Positions 50,458 through 60,066 of a stretch of DNA of 64,000 nt are shown here, in pieces. A program made the translations under genes and the position numbers. Where the stretch lies: the NCBI RefSeq assembly GCF_001639745.1, contig NZ_LTAX01000013.1:45719-109718 (forward strand), in the 5' to 3' direction. This DNA is from Marinomonas gallaica (GTDB lineage Bacteria > Pseudomonadota > Gammaproteobacteria > Pseudomonadales > Marinomonadaceae). The first letter of the stretch is position 1. Every line of letters begins with the position of its first letter. The notes under the pieces are model-generated. The model was not told the DNA's origin. It saw only the letters and a list, made by a program, of their open reading frames with translations, and did not search any database.

Positions 50458-51357
50458 ATGCACTCAGATGACCTGATCTTATTCTCCCAAGTAGTAGAGC
50501 TTGGAAGCTTTAGTAAAGCCGCTGAACAAAATGACTTGACCAATTCAGTGGTCAGTAAACGTATTGTGCGCCTAGAAAAAGCGCTGAATGTTCAGCTTCT
50601 ATACCGCACCACACGTAAGCTGACATTGACCGAGGCAGGCCAAGCTTTATTTGTTAAAGCCAAGCAAGTGGCCTTCGCCACACAAGAAGCCACTAACTCA
50701 GTCGCAGGGTTTGGTGAAGCCATTCAAGGCCATATCAAAATGTCGGTACCGACGATTTCAGGGGAATTACTACTGGCGGATGCAGTAGCTGAGTTTTGTG
50801 GCATGCACCCAGGCTTAAGCGTGGATATGTCTCTCGACAACCAGTTTGTGAACCTCGTCAAAGAGGGCTACGACCTTGTGATTCGCACAGGGCATTTAGA
50901 AGATTCTAGCTTAATCGCGCGACACATTTTGGATTCTCATTGGATTGTCTGCGCCTCGCCAGCTTACATCAAGCGCCATGGGCGTCCTGACACACCTGAA
51001 GCTTTGATGAAGCATAATTGCTTGCTCTACTCCTATCAGACAACAGGGGCAAATGAGTGGGAATTTAAAGGACAAGAACAAAACTACATCGTAAAAGTGG
51101 CGGGCTCATTTTCAAGCGATAATGCAACAGCCTTGCGCAAAGCCGCATTGGGGGGACACGGCATCGCCTACTTGCCTCGCTGCTTGGTGTACCATGACCT
51201 TCGCAACGGCGAACTGATCGACATACTGCCACAACAAGTGGGCAAAATCCTCGGCGTCTACGCAGTGTACCCGTTTACCCGCCAACTGCCGAAAAAGCTC
51301 AAACTGTTAATCGAGCATATCCGGCAACGGTATATATCAATCGAGCATTATTTTTAA
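50458..51357 (+). CDS. LysR family regulator, divergent from lldPD
   Basis: A 299-residue LysR protein: DDLILFSQVVELGSFSKAAEQNDLTNSVVSKRIVRLEKALNVQLLYRTTRKLTLTEAG is the winged helix, followed by a type-2 periplasmic-binding effector fold (GHIKMSVPTISGELLLADAVAEF). It belongs to the CrgA-like group. Its divergent position makes it the likely lactate-operon regulator, replacing the GntR-type LldR of enterobacteria. A palindromic AT-rich region (50389-50457) lies in the gap. Confidence 0.9.
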   Translation: MHSDDLILFSQVVELGSFSKAAEQNDLTNSVVSKRIVRLEKALNVQLLYRTTRKLTLTEAGQALFVKAKQVAFATQEATNSVAGFGEAIQGHIKMSVPTISGELLLADAVAEFCGMHPGLSVDMSLDNQFVNLVKEGYDLVIRTGHLEDSSLIARHILDSHWIVCASPAYIKRHGRPDTPEALMKHNCLLYSYQTTGANEWEFKGQEQNYIVKVAGSFSSDNATALRKAALGGHGIAYLPRCLVYHDLRNGELIDILPQQVGKILGVYAVYPFTRQLPKKLKLLIEHIRQRYISIEHYF

Positions 51358-51387
51358 GGATAAGCACTACACGCAGTGGCAATCTCA

Positions 51388-51669
51388 CTAAAGCTTAGAG
51401 ACACCGGCTATTTCAATCACACTGCCCGCATCCGCTCTCTCAATGATTTTTAACAACACCGTCTGAATCGTTTCGTCATTACGCACATCACTTTGAGCAT
51501 TGAATTTTTGCTCTTGAGGCTCAGCGCCCTCTTCGGCAATGAACTGAATAACTACCTGCGTCGCTAACTCTGGCGTCTCACCAAAGTATTCAATCGAAAC
51601 CAATGGATACCCTTTAAAACCTTTGCTTACTTGTTTTGCAATGCGCTTCTTTGCTTTATCGACGTTCAT
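51388..51669 (-). CDS. Hypothetical small cytoplasmic protein
   Basis: A 93-residue protein (MNVDKAKKRIAKQVSKGFKG...). A basic N-terminal helix is followed by YPLVSIEYFGETPELATQVVIQFIAEE and TVLLKIIERADAGSVIEIAG, an alpha/beta pattern. ATG 51669 has AAGGG 6 nt upstream and is preferred over a longer frame. No family recognised. Confidence 0.72.
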   Translation of the reverse strand: MNVDKAKKRIAKQVSKGFKGYPLVSIEYFGETPELATQVVIQFIAEEGAEPQEQKFNAQSDVRNDETIQTVLLKIIERADAGSVIEIAGVSKL

Positions 51670-51723
51670 TTTGACCCTTAGGTGGTGTGGCAATTAAAAA
51701 TAAAGCCTCAATTTCTGACAATC

Positions 51724-52125
51724 TTACTCAGGCAACCCATCAAACGTGGGAACACTTATTAGCTCTTTATCCCAATTCCCTTTCCGAGATGCGAAGATAC
51801 GTGCAGTTGGCACTATCGAAATCGGAGTATCCAAACATCCAGCTGGAACAACTAAAACCTCCTTGATCACGGTGCAAGGCAGCGCTGAGCCGCACACTTT
51901 ACAAAAGCTTTTATTGTGACGGCTACCTTTAAGCGTAAACGACGTTACAGCTTCCTCACCTGACCGCCAAACCAACGTCGCTGAATGCGAAAATAGATTC
52001 GCCGCATGAGAAGTTCCCGTATCTTTTTGACAATAGTGGCAATGACACAGATAAAAACTGTCAAAATCACCTTGTATCTCGAAGTTTACGATACCACATA
52101 GACAAGAACCTAAATGGTTTGCCAT
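51724..52125 (-). CDS. GFA family (glutathione-dependent formaldehyde-activating-like) protein
   Basis: A 133-residue zinc protein with the GFA/Mss4 pattern: SCLCGIVNFEI, CHCHYCQKDTGTSHAANLF, then SFCKVCGSALP and late VVPAGCLDTP. The Cys residues bind two zinc ions. The family includes enzymes that condense formaldehyde with glutathione, but most members have no proven reaction. AAAGGTG precedes the start. It is separate from neighbouring genes. Confidence 0.92.
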   Translation of the reverse strand: MANHLGSCLCGIVNFEIQGDFDSFYLCHCHYCQKDTGTSHAANLFSHSATLVWRSGEEAVTSFTLKGSRHNKSFCKVCGSALPCTVIKEVLVVPAGCLDTPISIVPTARIFASRKGNWDKELISVPTFDGLPE

Positions 52126-52213
52126 ATAAACACCTTTTATTTGCAGACTTATTAATCAACTTAGTGAAACAACAGGCACTGAATGCTCAATATATCAGTC
52201 ACGCGCAAAAGCA

Positions 52214-53806
52214 TTATGACTTAATCTGATTTCGGCCGCCTTGCTTAGCTCGATACATTTTTTGGTCTATTTCGACCAAAATACTCTCTAAAGAGTGATT
52301 GGCGGTAAACTCTGATAGTCCAAGACTTACAGTAACGTTGATCTGCATGGGAAAAGTATGTAAATGCACTGCGGAAAACACTTTCTCAGCAATATTCAGT
52401 GCCATTTTTTTATCGGTATTGGGACACACGATGACAAACTCTTCGCCACCCCATCGCCCTAATGTATCCGTATTACGAATCGTCGCTTTGACGACTTGAG
52501 CAAGTTCGATAAGAACCTGATCGCCCACTTCGTGCCCAAACGTATCATTCACTCGCTTAAAATGGTCTATATCAAACATAAGTACGCTAAAAGGACGTTT
52601 TTTTCGCTGAAAACGACTGACTTCCGCATGAAGCACTTCCATCATTTTGCGACGATTCGCAATCGACGTTAGTTGATCTGTATGAGAAATAGTACTCAGC
52701 AAGGCATTTGTGTCTTTCAGTTCAATGTTTTTCTGGATTAAAGCTTTTTCAGTGAGCTTTTCGATGGCCTCCGAAATTTTACCTATTTCATTATTAGGGA
52801 AAACATATTGGTCTAGTTCGTCTTTCCCTTCAGTAATCTCTTGCACCCTGTTTTGTAATTTTTTTAGCGGTAAAATCAGATGCCTACTTAATATGTAACT
52901 CATCAACCACGTCGTAAAAAGAGATCCTAAAACTATCATCAATAACGTTGATGTAATGGTTTCTAAAATGGGTTGGCGGACATCAGACAAATTTACTTCG
53001 GTCACCACGATCCAGCCCAACTCATCAATACGATTAAAGTGCGCCAGTTTTTTCTGGTCTCCATCGTCGTAAGAAAGGCTGCCTGAAGCATTCACTTCCT
53101 CTGGTATATGAGAGAATATTTCTTGATGAAGAGTATCAGGTAGCGTTTCATCAGGATGAATCAGTATTTTACCCTCAGTATCCATGACAAAGTTGTATAT
53201 AGTCGGATACTTTTCATCTCGAATGGCCAGCGCTTTAACAATGGCATCCATTCCCGCATCAATGGAAATAACACCTACAATATTGTTATCCGCATCTAAA
53301 AGTGTTTTCCCAAACGAAACCAACCACTTTTTAGAGTTAATGTCTTGATAAGGCACACCTTCGGAAATTAGTGGGTTTGACTTGATTGCCGCCAGATACC
53401 AAGGGCGAATGGTGGAATTAAAACCTTCGGGTGCAGTGTAATCATTAATCAGCAAGGAGCCATCTTCATAGCCAGAAAAAATGTAATGTATGTTAGGTAT
53501 CGTGTTTTGTAGTACCTCAAATAAACTCAGAATTTTTTCTTGTGTTTCTTGCTCACGAAAGCGACTATGGTCAACACCTGAAGCAGAGCTACCAGTGTAT
53601 TCAACGGCTTTGCGTAAAGGCGCAACATAGCCATCTATCAGCGTTGTGACAGATCTATTTTTATTACGAAGTACTGATTCAGCGTTATCTATACCTTGTG
53701 TATACAAAAGAGAGGCAATGCAGACACTGATAATAACGATGGTTATCAAAGCTAATGTTGTGGTGATAGCAAAAATTTGGCGATGTAACTTTGAAAACTG
53801 TTTCAT
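52214..53806 (-). CDS. Membrane diguanylate cyclase (dCache-HAMP-GGDEF)
   Basis: Makes c-di-GMP. Two membrane helices (IFAITTTLALITIVIISVCIASLLYTQG at the start; LETITSTLLMIVLGSLFTTWLMSYIL about residue 285) enclose a dCache sensor with the sequence IRPWYLAAIKSNPLISEGVPYQDINSKKWLVSFGKTL typical of small-ligand binding. HAMP follows, then GGDEF with RWGGEEFVIVCP. An RxxD inhibitory site is not clear. ATG 53806 is chosen; the longer frame starts with TTG. Monocistronic, minus strand. Confidence 0.92.
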   Translation of the reverse strand: MKQFSKLHRQIFAITTTLALITIVIISVCIASLLYTQGIDNAESVLRNKNRSVTTLIDGYVAPLRKAVEYTGSSASGVDHSRFREQETQEKILSLFEVLQNTIPNIHYIFSGYEDGSLLINDYTAPEGFNSTIRPWYLAAIKSNPLISEGVPYQDINSKKWLVSFGKTLLDADNNIVGVISIDAGMDAIVKALAIRDEKYPTIYNFVMDTEGKILIHPDETLPDTLHQEIFSHIPEEVNASGSLSYDDGDQKKLAHFNRIDELGWIVVTEVNLSDVRQPILETITSTLLMIVLGSLFTTWLMSYILSRHLILPLKKLQNRVQEITEGKDELDQYVFPNNEIGKISEAIEKLTEKALIQKNIELKDTNALLSTISHTDQLTSIANRRKMMEVLHAEVSRFQRKKRPFSVLMFDIDHFKRVNDTFGHEVGDQVLIELAQVVKATIRNTDTLGRWGGEEFVIVCPNTDKKMALNIAEKVFSAVHLHTFPMQINVTVSLGLSEFTANHSLESILVEIDQKMYRAKQGGRNQIKS

Positions 53807-54086
53807 ACGAAATATCAAATATGCTCGATCATTTGCTTCAAACGCGAAGCATTATACAGAATGTATTTTGGTCAAAAAGCGTTCGATATTGTCAAAATGA
53901 ACTCAGCTTGTCTACCTATATCTCAGATGCCTTTATCATGGTAACAAGCCCACCATTTTAAACATACCCTTTCAGAGCCACTAGACTCGCCGCACATTAC
54001 ACCGCTCAAACAACCGTGAAAACGTGTATCAATGACAAAGTAGAATGCCTAGCGTTAACTGTCCTCATTTATGCACTTGGTATGCA

Positions 54087-54839
54087 TTACAAACCCCCAG
54101 TTAAATCCAAAAAGCTACCCGTGGAAAATGATGACTTTTCAGACGCCAACCAATAAACAGCCTCCGCAACTTCGCTAGGCAAACCACCCCGCTGCATTGG
54201 GATTTTACTTTTTAGCCTTTCTATTCGCTCGGGCTCTCCACCGTCAGCGTGCATATCAGTGTAAATCAATCCCGGTCGAACACAATTCACTCTGATACCT
54301 TCTGCCGCAACTTCTAATGACAGACCTTTTGTTAACGTGTCAATTGCACCTTTTGACGCTGCATAATCAATGTACTCGTTAGGTGAACCCGTTCGAGCCG
54401 CGCCCGAAGAGACATTGATTATGACACCACCTAAACCTCCATGACGAGTGGACATTCGTTTCACGGCTTCACGACAGCATAAAAAGTAACCCGTCACATT
54501 AGTTTCGAGGATCGAATTGATTCTATTAGCATTCATGTCTTCTAAGCGCATCTGCTTCTTTAAGATGCCCGCATTATTGACCAGAACAGAGACAACCCCA
54601 AGCTCTCGATCAACACATTCAAACAACCGAAGAACATCATCCTCTTTGGAAACGTCAGCTTGTATAGAAATACAATGACCGCCTAACGCTTTAATTTCTT
54701 CAGCGAGTGCCTTAGCTGACTCAATATTAGATTTGTAATTAATGCATATAGCATAGCCATTTTGAGCAAAAATTTTTGCTGTAGCAGCCCCAATTCCTCG
54801 ACTCCCTCCCGTAATAATTGCCACTCTTTGATTGTTCAT
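54087..54839 (-). CDS. Short-chain dehydrogenase/reductase
   Basis: A 250-residue classical SDR: TGGSRGIGAATAKIFA near residue 9, NNAGIL, INVSSGAARTGSPNEYIDYAASKGA with the Ser-Tyr-Lys triad, and VRPGLIYTDMHA. The form is close to FabG/glucose-1-dehydrogenase-like oxidoreductases. The INYKSN after strand 2 fits NADP(H). AAAGGATG precedes the start. No neighbour suggests the substrate. Confidence 0.92.
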   Translation of the reverse strand: MNNQRVAIITGGSRGIGAATAKIFAQNGYAICINYKSNIESAKALAEEIKALGGHCISIQADVSKEDDVLRLFECVDRELGVVSVLVNNAGILKKQMRLEDMNANRINSILETNVTGYFLCCREAVKRMSTRHGGLGGVIINVSSGAARTGSPNEYIDYAASKGAIDTLTKGLSLEVAAEGIRVNCVRPGLIYTDMHADGGEPERIERLKSKIPMQRGGLPSEVAEAVYWLASEKSSFSTGSFLDLTGGL

Positions 54840-55003
54840 TTTTTCATCCTTTCAAAGCGGTATTTGAAGTAACGACTTACTCAGCACACCATTAAAACGC
54901 AGCGTAAAATGTTCCGTTGCAACTTATTGTAATGCAGCCTATACAACGTCGGTATGGCCCAAACCTTGCTTCTCATCAGTCAACGATTGAAAAGGAGATA
55001 ATC

Positions 55004-55456
55004 ATGCAGGTTAATAATGTATTTCAGACAACAACGGCAACCTCTATCGTCAAAGGCAGCAACAATTTGCCGCCAAGTCAGACGGACAAGACTGATGAGC
55101 CTCAGAAAACAACCTCATTAAGAGCGTTAGCTCAAACTATTGATCCAACCAACATGTCTCGAAACGAAGCTCGCGCAATGGCAAATGAACTTATGAAATC
55201 TGGAGACACGGACCTTTCCTCCGAATTCCTTTCACATAGCGCGGTGTTAATTCCCACTGGGGGTGGTGCGTTTCGAAATGCCACCGAATCAGACTCCATT
55301 ATGAACGAAAAATTTAATATGTTTGATGCGATACAGAGAAGTATAGAATTTAACAAATCCAAAGGAATTTCAAATGAAGGCAATCTATCTGCACTCTCAT
55401 TTTTAGAGAAGTTTGAAATGATGGGAAACTCTCCAAAAATTGATACGCGTGCATAA
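55004..55456 (+). CDS. Hypothetical protein with disordered N-terminus
   Basis: A 150-residue soluble protein. A Ser/Thr/Asn/Gln-rich start (MQVNNVFQTTTATSIVKGSN) of about 45 residues precedes helices TSLRALAQTIDPTNMSRNEARAMANELMKSG and a C-terminal helix LSALSFLEKFEMMG. ATG 55004 has AAAGGAGAT just upstream; a longer frame to 54917 lacks one. The composition recalls the two 595-residue proteins and flagellar/type III export substrates, without homology that I can see. Function unknown. Confidence 0.7.
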   Translation: MQVNNVFQTTTATSIVKGSNNLPPSQTDKTDEPQKTTSLRALAQTIDPTNMSRNEARAMANELMKSGDTDLSSEFLSHSAVLIPTGGGAFRNATESDSIMNEKFNMFDAIQRSIEFNKSKGISNEGNLSALSFLEKFEMMGNSPKIDTRA

Positions 55457-55773
55457 AGTCTACTGTTAACCAGACACAAAACTTGAACTGTACAAAAATG
55501 GCTCTTTGCACCTTAGTCAGAATGTCCCAAAGTAGAAGTAAACCGACAACCTCTGACCCTGTTCTTTTTTTTGTACATTTAATAAATCAAATCCGCAAAT
55601 CATCTCACTCAAACACTTAACATTCCCCATACAATCAGTAATATACCCGACCAACAATAAATCATATAAACCTTGCTTGACTCTAACGAATCGAGCCATT
55701 TTGTCAGCGCCATTCTCTGACGCCTATAAACCGAATGTAATCGCTCAAATTTCGACAAGTTTAAGGAATCGTT

Positions 55774-57678
55774 ATGAAGACCCTCTTAGAGAACCTATCC
55801 ATTGGCGCAAAGCTTGCGTTAGGTTTCGGCCTAGTGCTATTGCTAACCCTGATTGTTGGTGGCACCAGCATTTATGGTGTTGGTACTTTATTAGAACGTG
55901 CCGACAAAGTTCAAGTCGCAAAAGAACTCAATCAATCTGTTTTCGACTTAAACAAAGCAAGCCTAAACTACATTGAAGCAGGTGGCGATGAAGCGCATAA
56001 AAAAGTAGAGACAGTGGGTGTAGACCTGTATAAGTCTTTTCAACAATCACTGTCCGTGTATACGGGGAAAGACAGCGTACGACTTGTTAACGAAGCCATG
56101 GCACTACTCAATAAGTACGAAAAAACATTTGAAGAGCTTGTTAAAGATCGTCAGCAGTTAACCAGTACCGCAGCCATTGGCGCTAAAACACGCACCGATA
56201 TCTTATCTGAGCTCGATGCGCTAACCAACGATCTGCGCTCGACAAATGACCAAGGCGTCATCATTGATGCAATCGACGCCAAAAACAAGATGTACAAAAC
56301 TGTTTTTACGATTAGCAATGCGGTCGTGAGGAAGCAGCCTATCCCTGCGAGCGTTAAAGAAAAGGATATTCCTGACCTGATCGCCTCTATTCGTAGCCTT
56401 AAAACAACCGGAACAGCGACTTCCCATAAAGAAAAGCTTCTTGATCTTTTTAATGGCTACACCAAACTACTCGATACAAATAAACCACTAACCACCGCGC
56501 TGAACAAGCACACCGACTCACTGCTGACACTCACCAAAGAGATGAATCAAAAGCTTGAGGAACTAAGCGAGACACAGCGCGCTAAAAGCCTGAGCGACGG
56601 CAATAGTGTCAACCTACTAGTGATCAGCATTACTATTATTGCTGTCATCATTGGCATTGTGTTCGCTTTTGTCATTCGCAATCTTATCGCCAAACCTATG
56701 CAAGAAGTTACCGCAGCGGTTGAAACCATCGCCAATGGCGACCTCAGCCAACAGTTTTCAACCCAACGTCGTGACGAGCTAGGCAAGCTATACAACGACG
56801 TAGGCCGCATGAGTGTGACGTTAAACGAGCTGATATCACAAACCGTAAGTGGCGTCATGAGCCTAAGCGCCACAAGCGAGCAACTAGAAGCGATATCTAA
56901 ACACAGCCAAACCATGATGCAGTCCCAACGTGACGAGACCGATCAAGTCGCCACCGCAATTAATGAAATGTCGGCCACCGTTGCTGAAGTTGCACGCAAT
57001 GCTGAAACCGCTGCTACCGCGGCGACTAATACCGACAGCATGGTTAACAAAGGCCACAGCTTAGTCAGCACGACCGTCGATGAAATCGGAAACCTTGCGG
57101 AAGACCTGAATCTAACCAGCGCGACAATGGAAGCTTTAAAACAACGCTCTGACAATGTTGGTAATGTGCTAGAGGTTATTAAAGCCGTTGCTGAACAAAC
57201 CAACTTGTTGGCACTTAACGCCGCAATTGAAGCCGCACGTGCTGGTGAAGCAGGCCGAGGCTTTGCCGTGGTAGCCGATGAAGTGCGTGGTCTTGCTAGC
57301 CGTACACAGGATTCTGCGAAAGAAATCGAAGAGCTGATCATACAATTGCAAAATGGGGCTCAAGAGTCATTGGACAAAATCCAAGTAAGCCGTGAGAAGT
57401 CTACGCAAAACGCCGACAATGCACGCAGCTTAGTCACCTTATTTGACGACATTCGTGAGCAAATGGGCCATGTGCAAGACATGAACCAGCAGATCGCCAC
57501 AGCGTCAGAGCAACAATCTCATGTTGCAGAAGATATTAACCACAGCATCGAAAATGTACGCCGACTGGCAGATCAAACCAGCGAAGGTTCTCAAGAATCG
57601 GTTGTTGCCGTGAATACGCTGAAAACGCTTAGCACGGAGCTAAACACACTCAGCGCGCGCTTCACGATCAAGTCTTAA
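55774..57678 (+). CDS. Methyl-accepting chemotaxis protein
   Basis: A 634-residue transmembrane chemoreceptor. Helices lie at about residues 12-34 and 282-305; the periplasmic ligand-binding region between is helical (about 250 residues, HBM- or PilJ-like helical bimodular size). HAMP is followed by the signalling hairpin with the highly conserved tip [32 protein letters not shown], and methylation helices on both sides. No C-terminal pentapeptide. TAAGGA precedes the ATG. Ligand unknown. Confidence 0.95.
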   Translation: MKTLLENLSIGAKLALGFGLVLLLTLIVGGTSIYGVGTLLERADKVQVAKELNQSVFDLNKASLNYIEAGGDEAHKKVETVGVDLYKSFQQSLSVYTGKDSVRLVNEAMALLNKYEKTFEELVKDRQQLTSTAAIGAKTRTDILSELDALTNDLRSTNDQGVIIDAIDAKNKMYKTVFTISNAVVRKQPIPASVKEKDIPDLIASIRSLKTTGTATSHKEKLLDLFNGYTKLLDTNKPLTTALNKHTDSLLTLTKEMNQKLEELSETQRAKSLSDGNSVNLLVISITIIAVIIGIVFAFVIRNLIAKPMQEVTAAVETIANGDLSQQFSTQRRDELGKLYNDVGRMSVTLNELISQTVSGVMSLSATSEQLEAISKHSQTMMQSQRDETDQVATAINEMSATVAEVARNAETAATAATNTDSMVNKGHSLVSTTVDEIGNLAEDLNLTSATMEALKQRSDNVGNVLEVIKAVAEQTNLLALNAAIEAARAGEAGRGFAVVADEVRGLASRTQDSAKEIEELIIQLQNGAQESLDKIQVSREKSTQNADNARSLVTLFDDIREQMGHVQDMNQQIATASEQQSHVAEDINHSIENVRRLADQTSEGSQESVVAVNTLKTLSTELNTLSARFTIKS

Positions 57679-57698
57679 TCAGACGCGCAAAAGAAAAA

Positions 57699-57726
57699 AG
57701 CGCTGCTAGGACCACCTAGCAGCGCT
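57699..57726 (+). terminator. Rho-independent-type hairpin after the chemoreceptor
   Basis: Perfect 12-bp stem AGCGCTGCTAGG / CCTAGCAGCGCT with a 4-nt loop, followed by GTTTAAAC. Confidence 0.8.
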
Positions 57727-57873
57727 GTTTAAACTTGATAGCTCATCCGTAAAGCCAGCCTCTCACGAAAATGACGCCCGTACGTTTTTGTTTTCACACG
57801 CAGCACCGTCCTGTGGTCAGTGTTTTACGAACTGTCTCAAAGCCACGCTTCTAGCGGCTTTGATATTTGCGAT

Positions 57874-58731
57874 CTAGTTAATAGGCGACAATAACTCAGG
57901 GTTGGTTACGAGGTTACGCACGCCATGGGCATGGTCTTCTTCGAATACATTGCCTTCACACCATTTACCCAACGAAGCAATACTCACCTTTTTAACGTTA
58001 GGTCGAACGCTCCATGTCACTTGATAGGGTGAGCCTTTTTCGTTATAGCTTGGCCCTGTGGTGGAGCCTGCGTATTGAACCGGAGTCCCTGTATCAGTCG
58101 GAATGTTGATCGCTTGTATTCGTTGGTTATGGTCTTCAAATTTTGCCATATCAACAAAGTCAGCAGCACGATCATCATTCACAACAACAAATACCTGAGC
58201 TTCTACTCGTAACTGTGGATTCAGAATAGGATTGGCAACACAAGCCCCTAAGGTAGCACCAGGTTTTACCTGAGATGTAGAATAGACATAATGCACCTCG
58301 ATGGTATCACCCGATTGCACTGCACTGTGATCGTTAGCACACACCGCTTTTGCCAGTGGTTTCTGCTATGCTGCCGTTAACTGCCCCGAGTATTTGTAGC
58401 CAGTGTTGTAGCCATAACCATCGCCATTACCTGCAAAAGTCGTAAACTCGCCGCCTTTGTGCTCAGCATTTTTATGCAAATGAATATTGCATAAGTTCAT
58501 ATTCTCAGAACTTGGCGCAGGACTAAACACCACTCGATTTACACCTAATGTATTATCAATATCGCGCGGAGACTGAGGGCCAATACCTGCGTTTATGGTG
58601 TTCTGTGCTAACGCAGCACGCTGCTCTACAATAGTCTTATCCGAAGCCTGCTCAAGGGTTGTTGCGAACGCAGGCAATCCAATTACTGGCAACGATAGCA
58701 CTGCCAATTTTACCAATGAATGAATGTGCAT
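57874..58731 (-). pseudogene. Delta-class carbonic anhydrase, interrupted by in-frame TAG
   Basis: The minus strand encodes a 285-codon frame with a single amber codon at 58368-58366. Before it: signal peptide MHIHSLVKLAVLSLPVIGLPAFA, then IGPQSPRDIDNTLG and MNLCNIHLHKNAEHKGGEF, the zinc-ligand motif of delta-class enzymes. After it: QKPLAKAVCANDHSAVQSGD, WSVRPNVKKVSIASLGKWCEGNVFEEDHAHGVRNLV. Both parts are in the same frame and together make the expected length. It is probably an inactivated periplasmic enzyme, or read through by suppression; a sequencing error is possible. Confidence 0.82.
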
Positions 58732-59130
58732 TTGGTCTCTTCAATTTGAATGAGTGTTCATAAAAGTCTAATAATGCCATAAAAAAAACTAATAACTGAT
58801 TTTTTTATTACTCAATGGTTATTTTTGAACTAAGCCAGATATAGGATGCAACAGTCTGAATACACGCATAAAGGCAATCTTATCGCGAGCAGGCTTGGTG
58901 GAATGCTTGAACTTTAAATTAACGACAGATCATTATTTCAACTGGGTGATTTTGTTAGTGTAACGATTTAAATCCCCATCATCGGCTACCACACAACGCA
59001 TGAATCCGCCGGATGAAACTGAGCCATTAGTCACTTTTTAAGGTGGGTGGCTTGTTAAGAGTATGCTTTTGAATCAATATGATAAGCGATATTGTTTTAT
59101 GAAAAGGTCTTTAATCAAATAGGTATCGTT
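58732..59130. other. Intergenic, nothing recognised
   Basis: About 400 bp upstream of two divergent genes, AT-rich. No RNA gene, repeat or clear terminator seen. The GlxA-type regulator may start anywhere between 59092 and 59131. Confidence 0.4.
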
Positions 59131-60066
59131 TTGTCTCAGCTTTCTCACATATATTTTCTCATCACGCCTGATGTTCACATGATGGATTTAGCTGGACCTT
59201 GCCAAACCTTTCATGAAGCGAAAAGTCGTGGCTTAAATCTGACACTACATTTTATTAGCCCTGTTGAGAATATTAAGAGTCATGAAGGCCTCACCTTCTC
59301 TGATCTCAGCGATCTACCCGAGTCGATTAACGAACACGCATTGATTATCGTGTGTGGCTCAAATTATTACGACGGCATCTATACAGACTCGTTAAGCCAG
59401 CAATGTATTGCATGGCTGCAATCAGTGCTCTCATCCGATATAAGAGTATTAGGTGTTTGTACTGGCGCATTTCTCTTAGGACACGCAGGGTTACTCGATC
59501 AACGTACTTGTACGACGCATCATCAACGCACAGAGGAATTAGCGCGTGTCTTTCCAACAGCAAACGTTTTACCTAATCGAATCTATGTGCAAGACGAGCA
59601 CATCTACACCTCCGCTGGCGTCACAGCTGGCATTGATTTAGCGCTTGCATTAATTCAACAAAGTGCCGGAGCACAATTTGCCGTGGAGGTGGCACGAGAG
59701 TTGGTCGTGTCTCAGCGCAGAATGGCTCATGATCCCCAACTGTCACAGCAAGTCAGCTACCGCAATCACATTCAACCTCTGATTCATGACGTACAAGATT
59801 ACTTGCAATCTCATCTTACTCATAAGCTATCCGTCACTGAACTGAGCACACGGTTTCGCATTTCTACACGCCATTTACAGCGCGAATTCAAGCTAGCCAC
59901 TGGACTCACAGTACGTGACTATCTCGTAGAACTGCGTCTTGAAGTAGCCAAGAACTATCTAGATCAGGGCTGCACTATCGAGTCATCTGCTTATCAGGCA
60001 GGATTTCCCGATGCAAAAGCTCTGCGCACTGCTTGGAAGAGGAAACTCAACAGCGCTCTGCGCTAG
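59131..60066 (+). CDS. GlxA-type regulator (DJ-1/PfpI + AraC HTH)
   Basis: A regulator of about 311 residues. The N-terminal DJ-1/PfpI-like domain (IYFLITPDVHMMDLAGPCQTFHEAKSRG, then VLGVCTGAFLLGHAGLLDQRTCTTHHQ, with the Cys of the nucleophile-elbow position) is followed by a C-terminal AraC double helix-turn-helix (LSVTELSTRFRISTRHLQREFK). No ATG is in range; TTG 59131 with AGG upstream is my choice, TTG 59092 the alternative. It ends 4 nt into the convergent MFS gene, so joint function is only a guess. Confidence 0.85.
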   Translation: MSQLSHIYFLITPDVHMMDLAGPCQTFHEAKSRGLNLTLHFISPVENIKSHEGLTFSDLSDLPESINEHALIIVCGSNYYDGIYTDSLSQQCIAWLQSVLSSDIRVLGVCTGAFLLGHAGLLDQRTCTTHHQRTEELARVFPTANVLPNRIYVQDEHIYTSAGVTAGIDLALALIQQSAGAQFAVEVARELVVSQRRMAHDPQLSQQVSYRNHIQPLIHDVQDYLQSHLTHKLSVTELSTRFRISTRHLQREFKLATGLTVRDYLVELRLEVAKNYLDQGCTIESSAYQAGFPDAKALRTAWKRKLNSALR

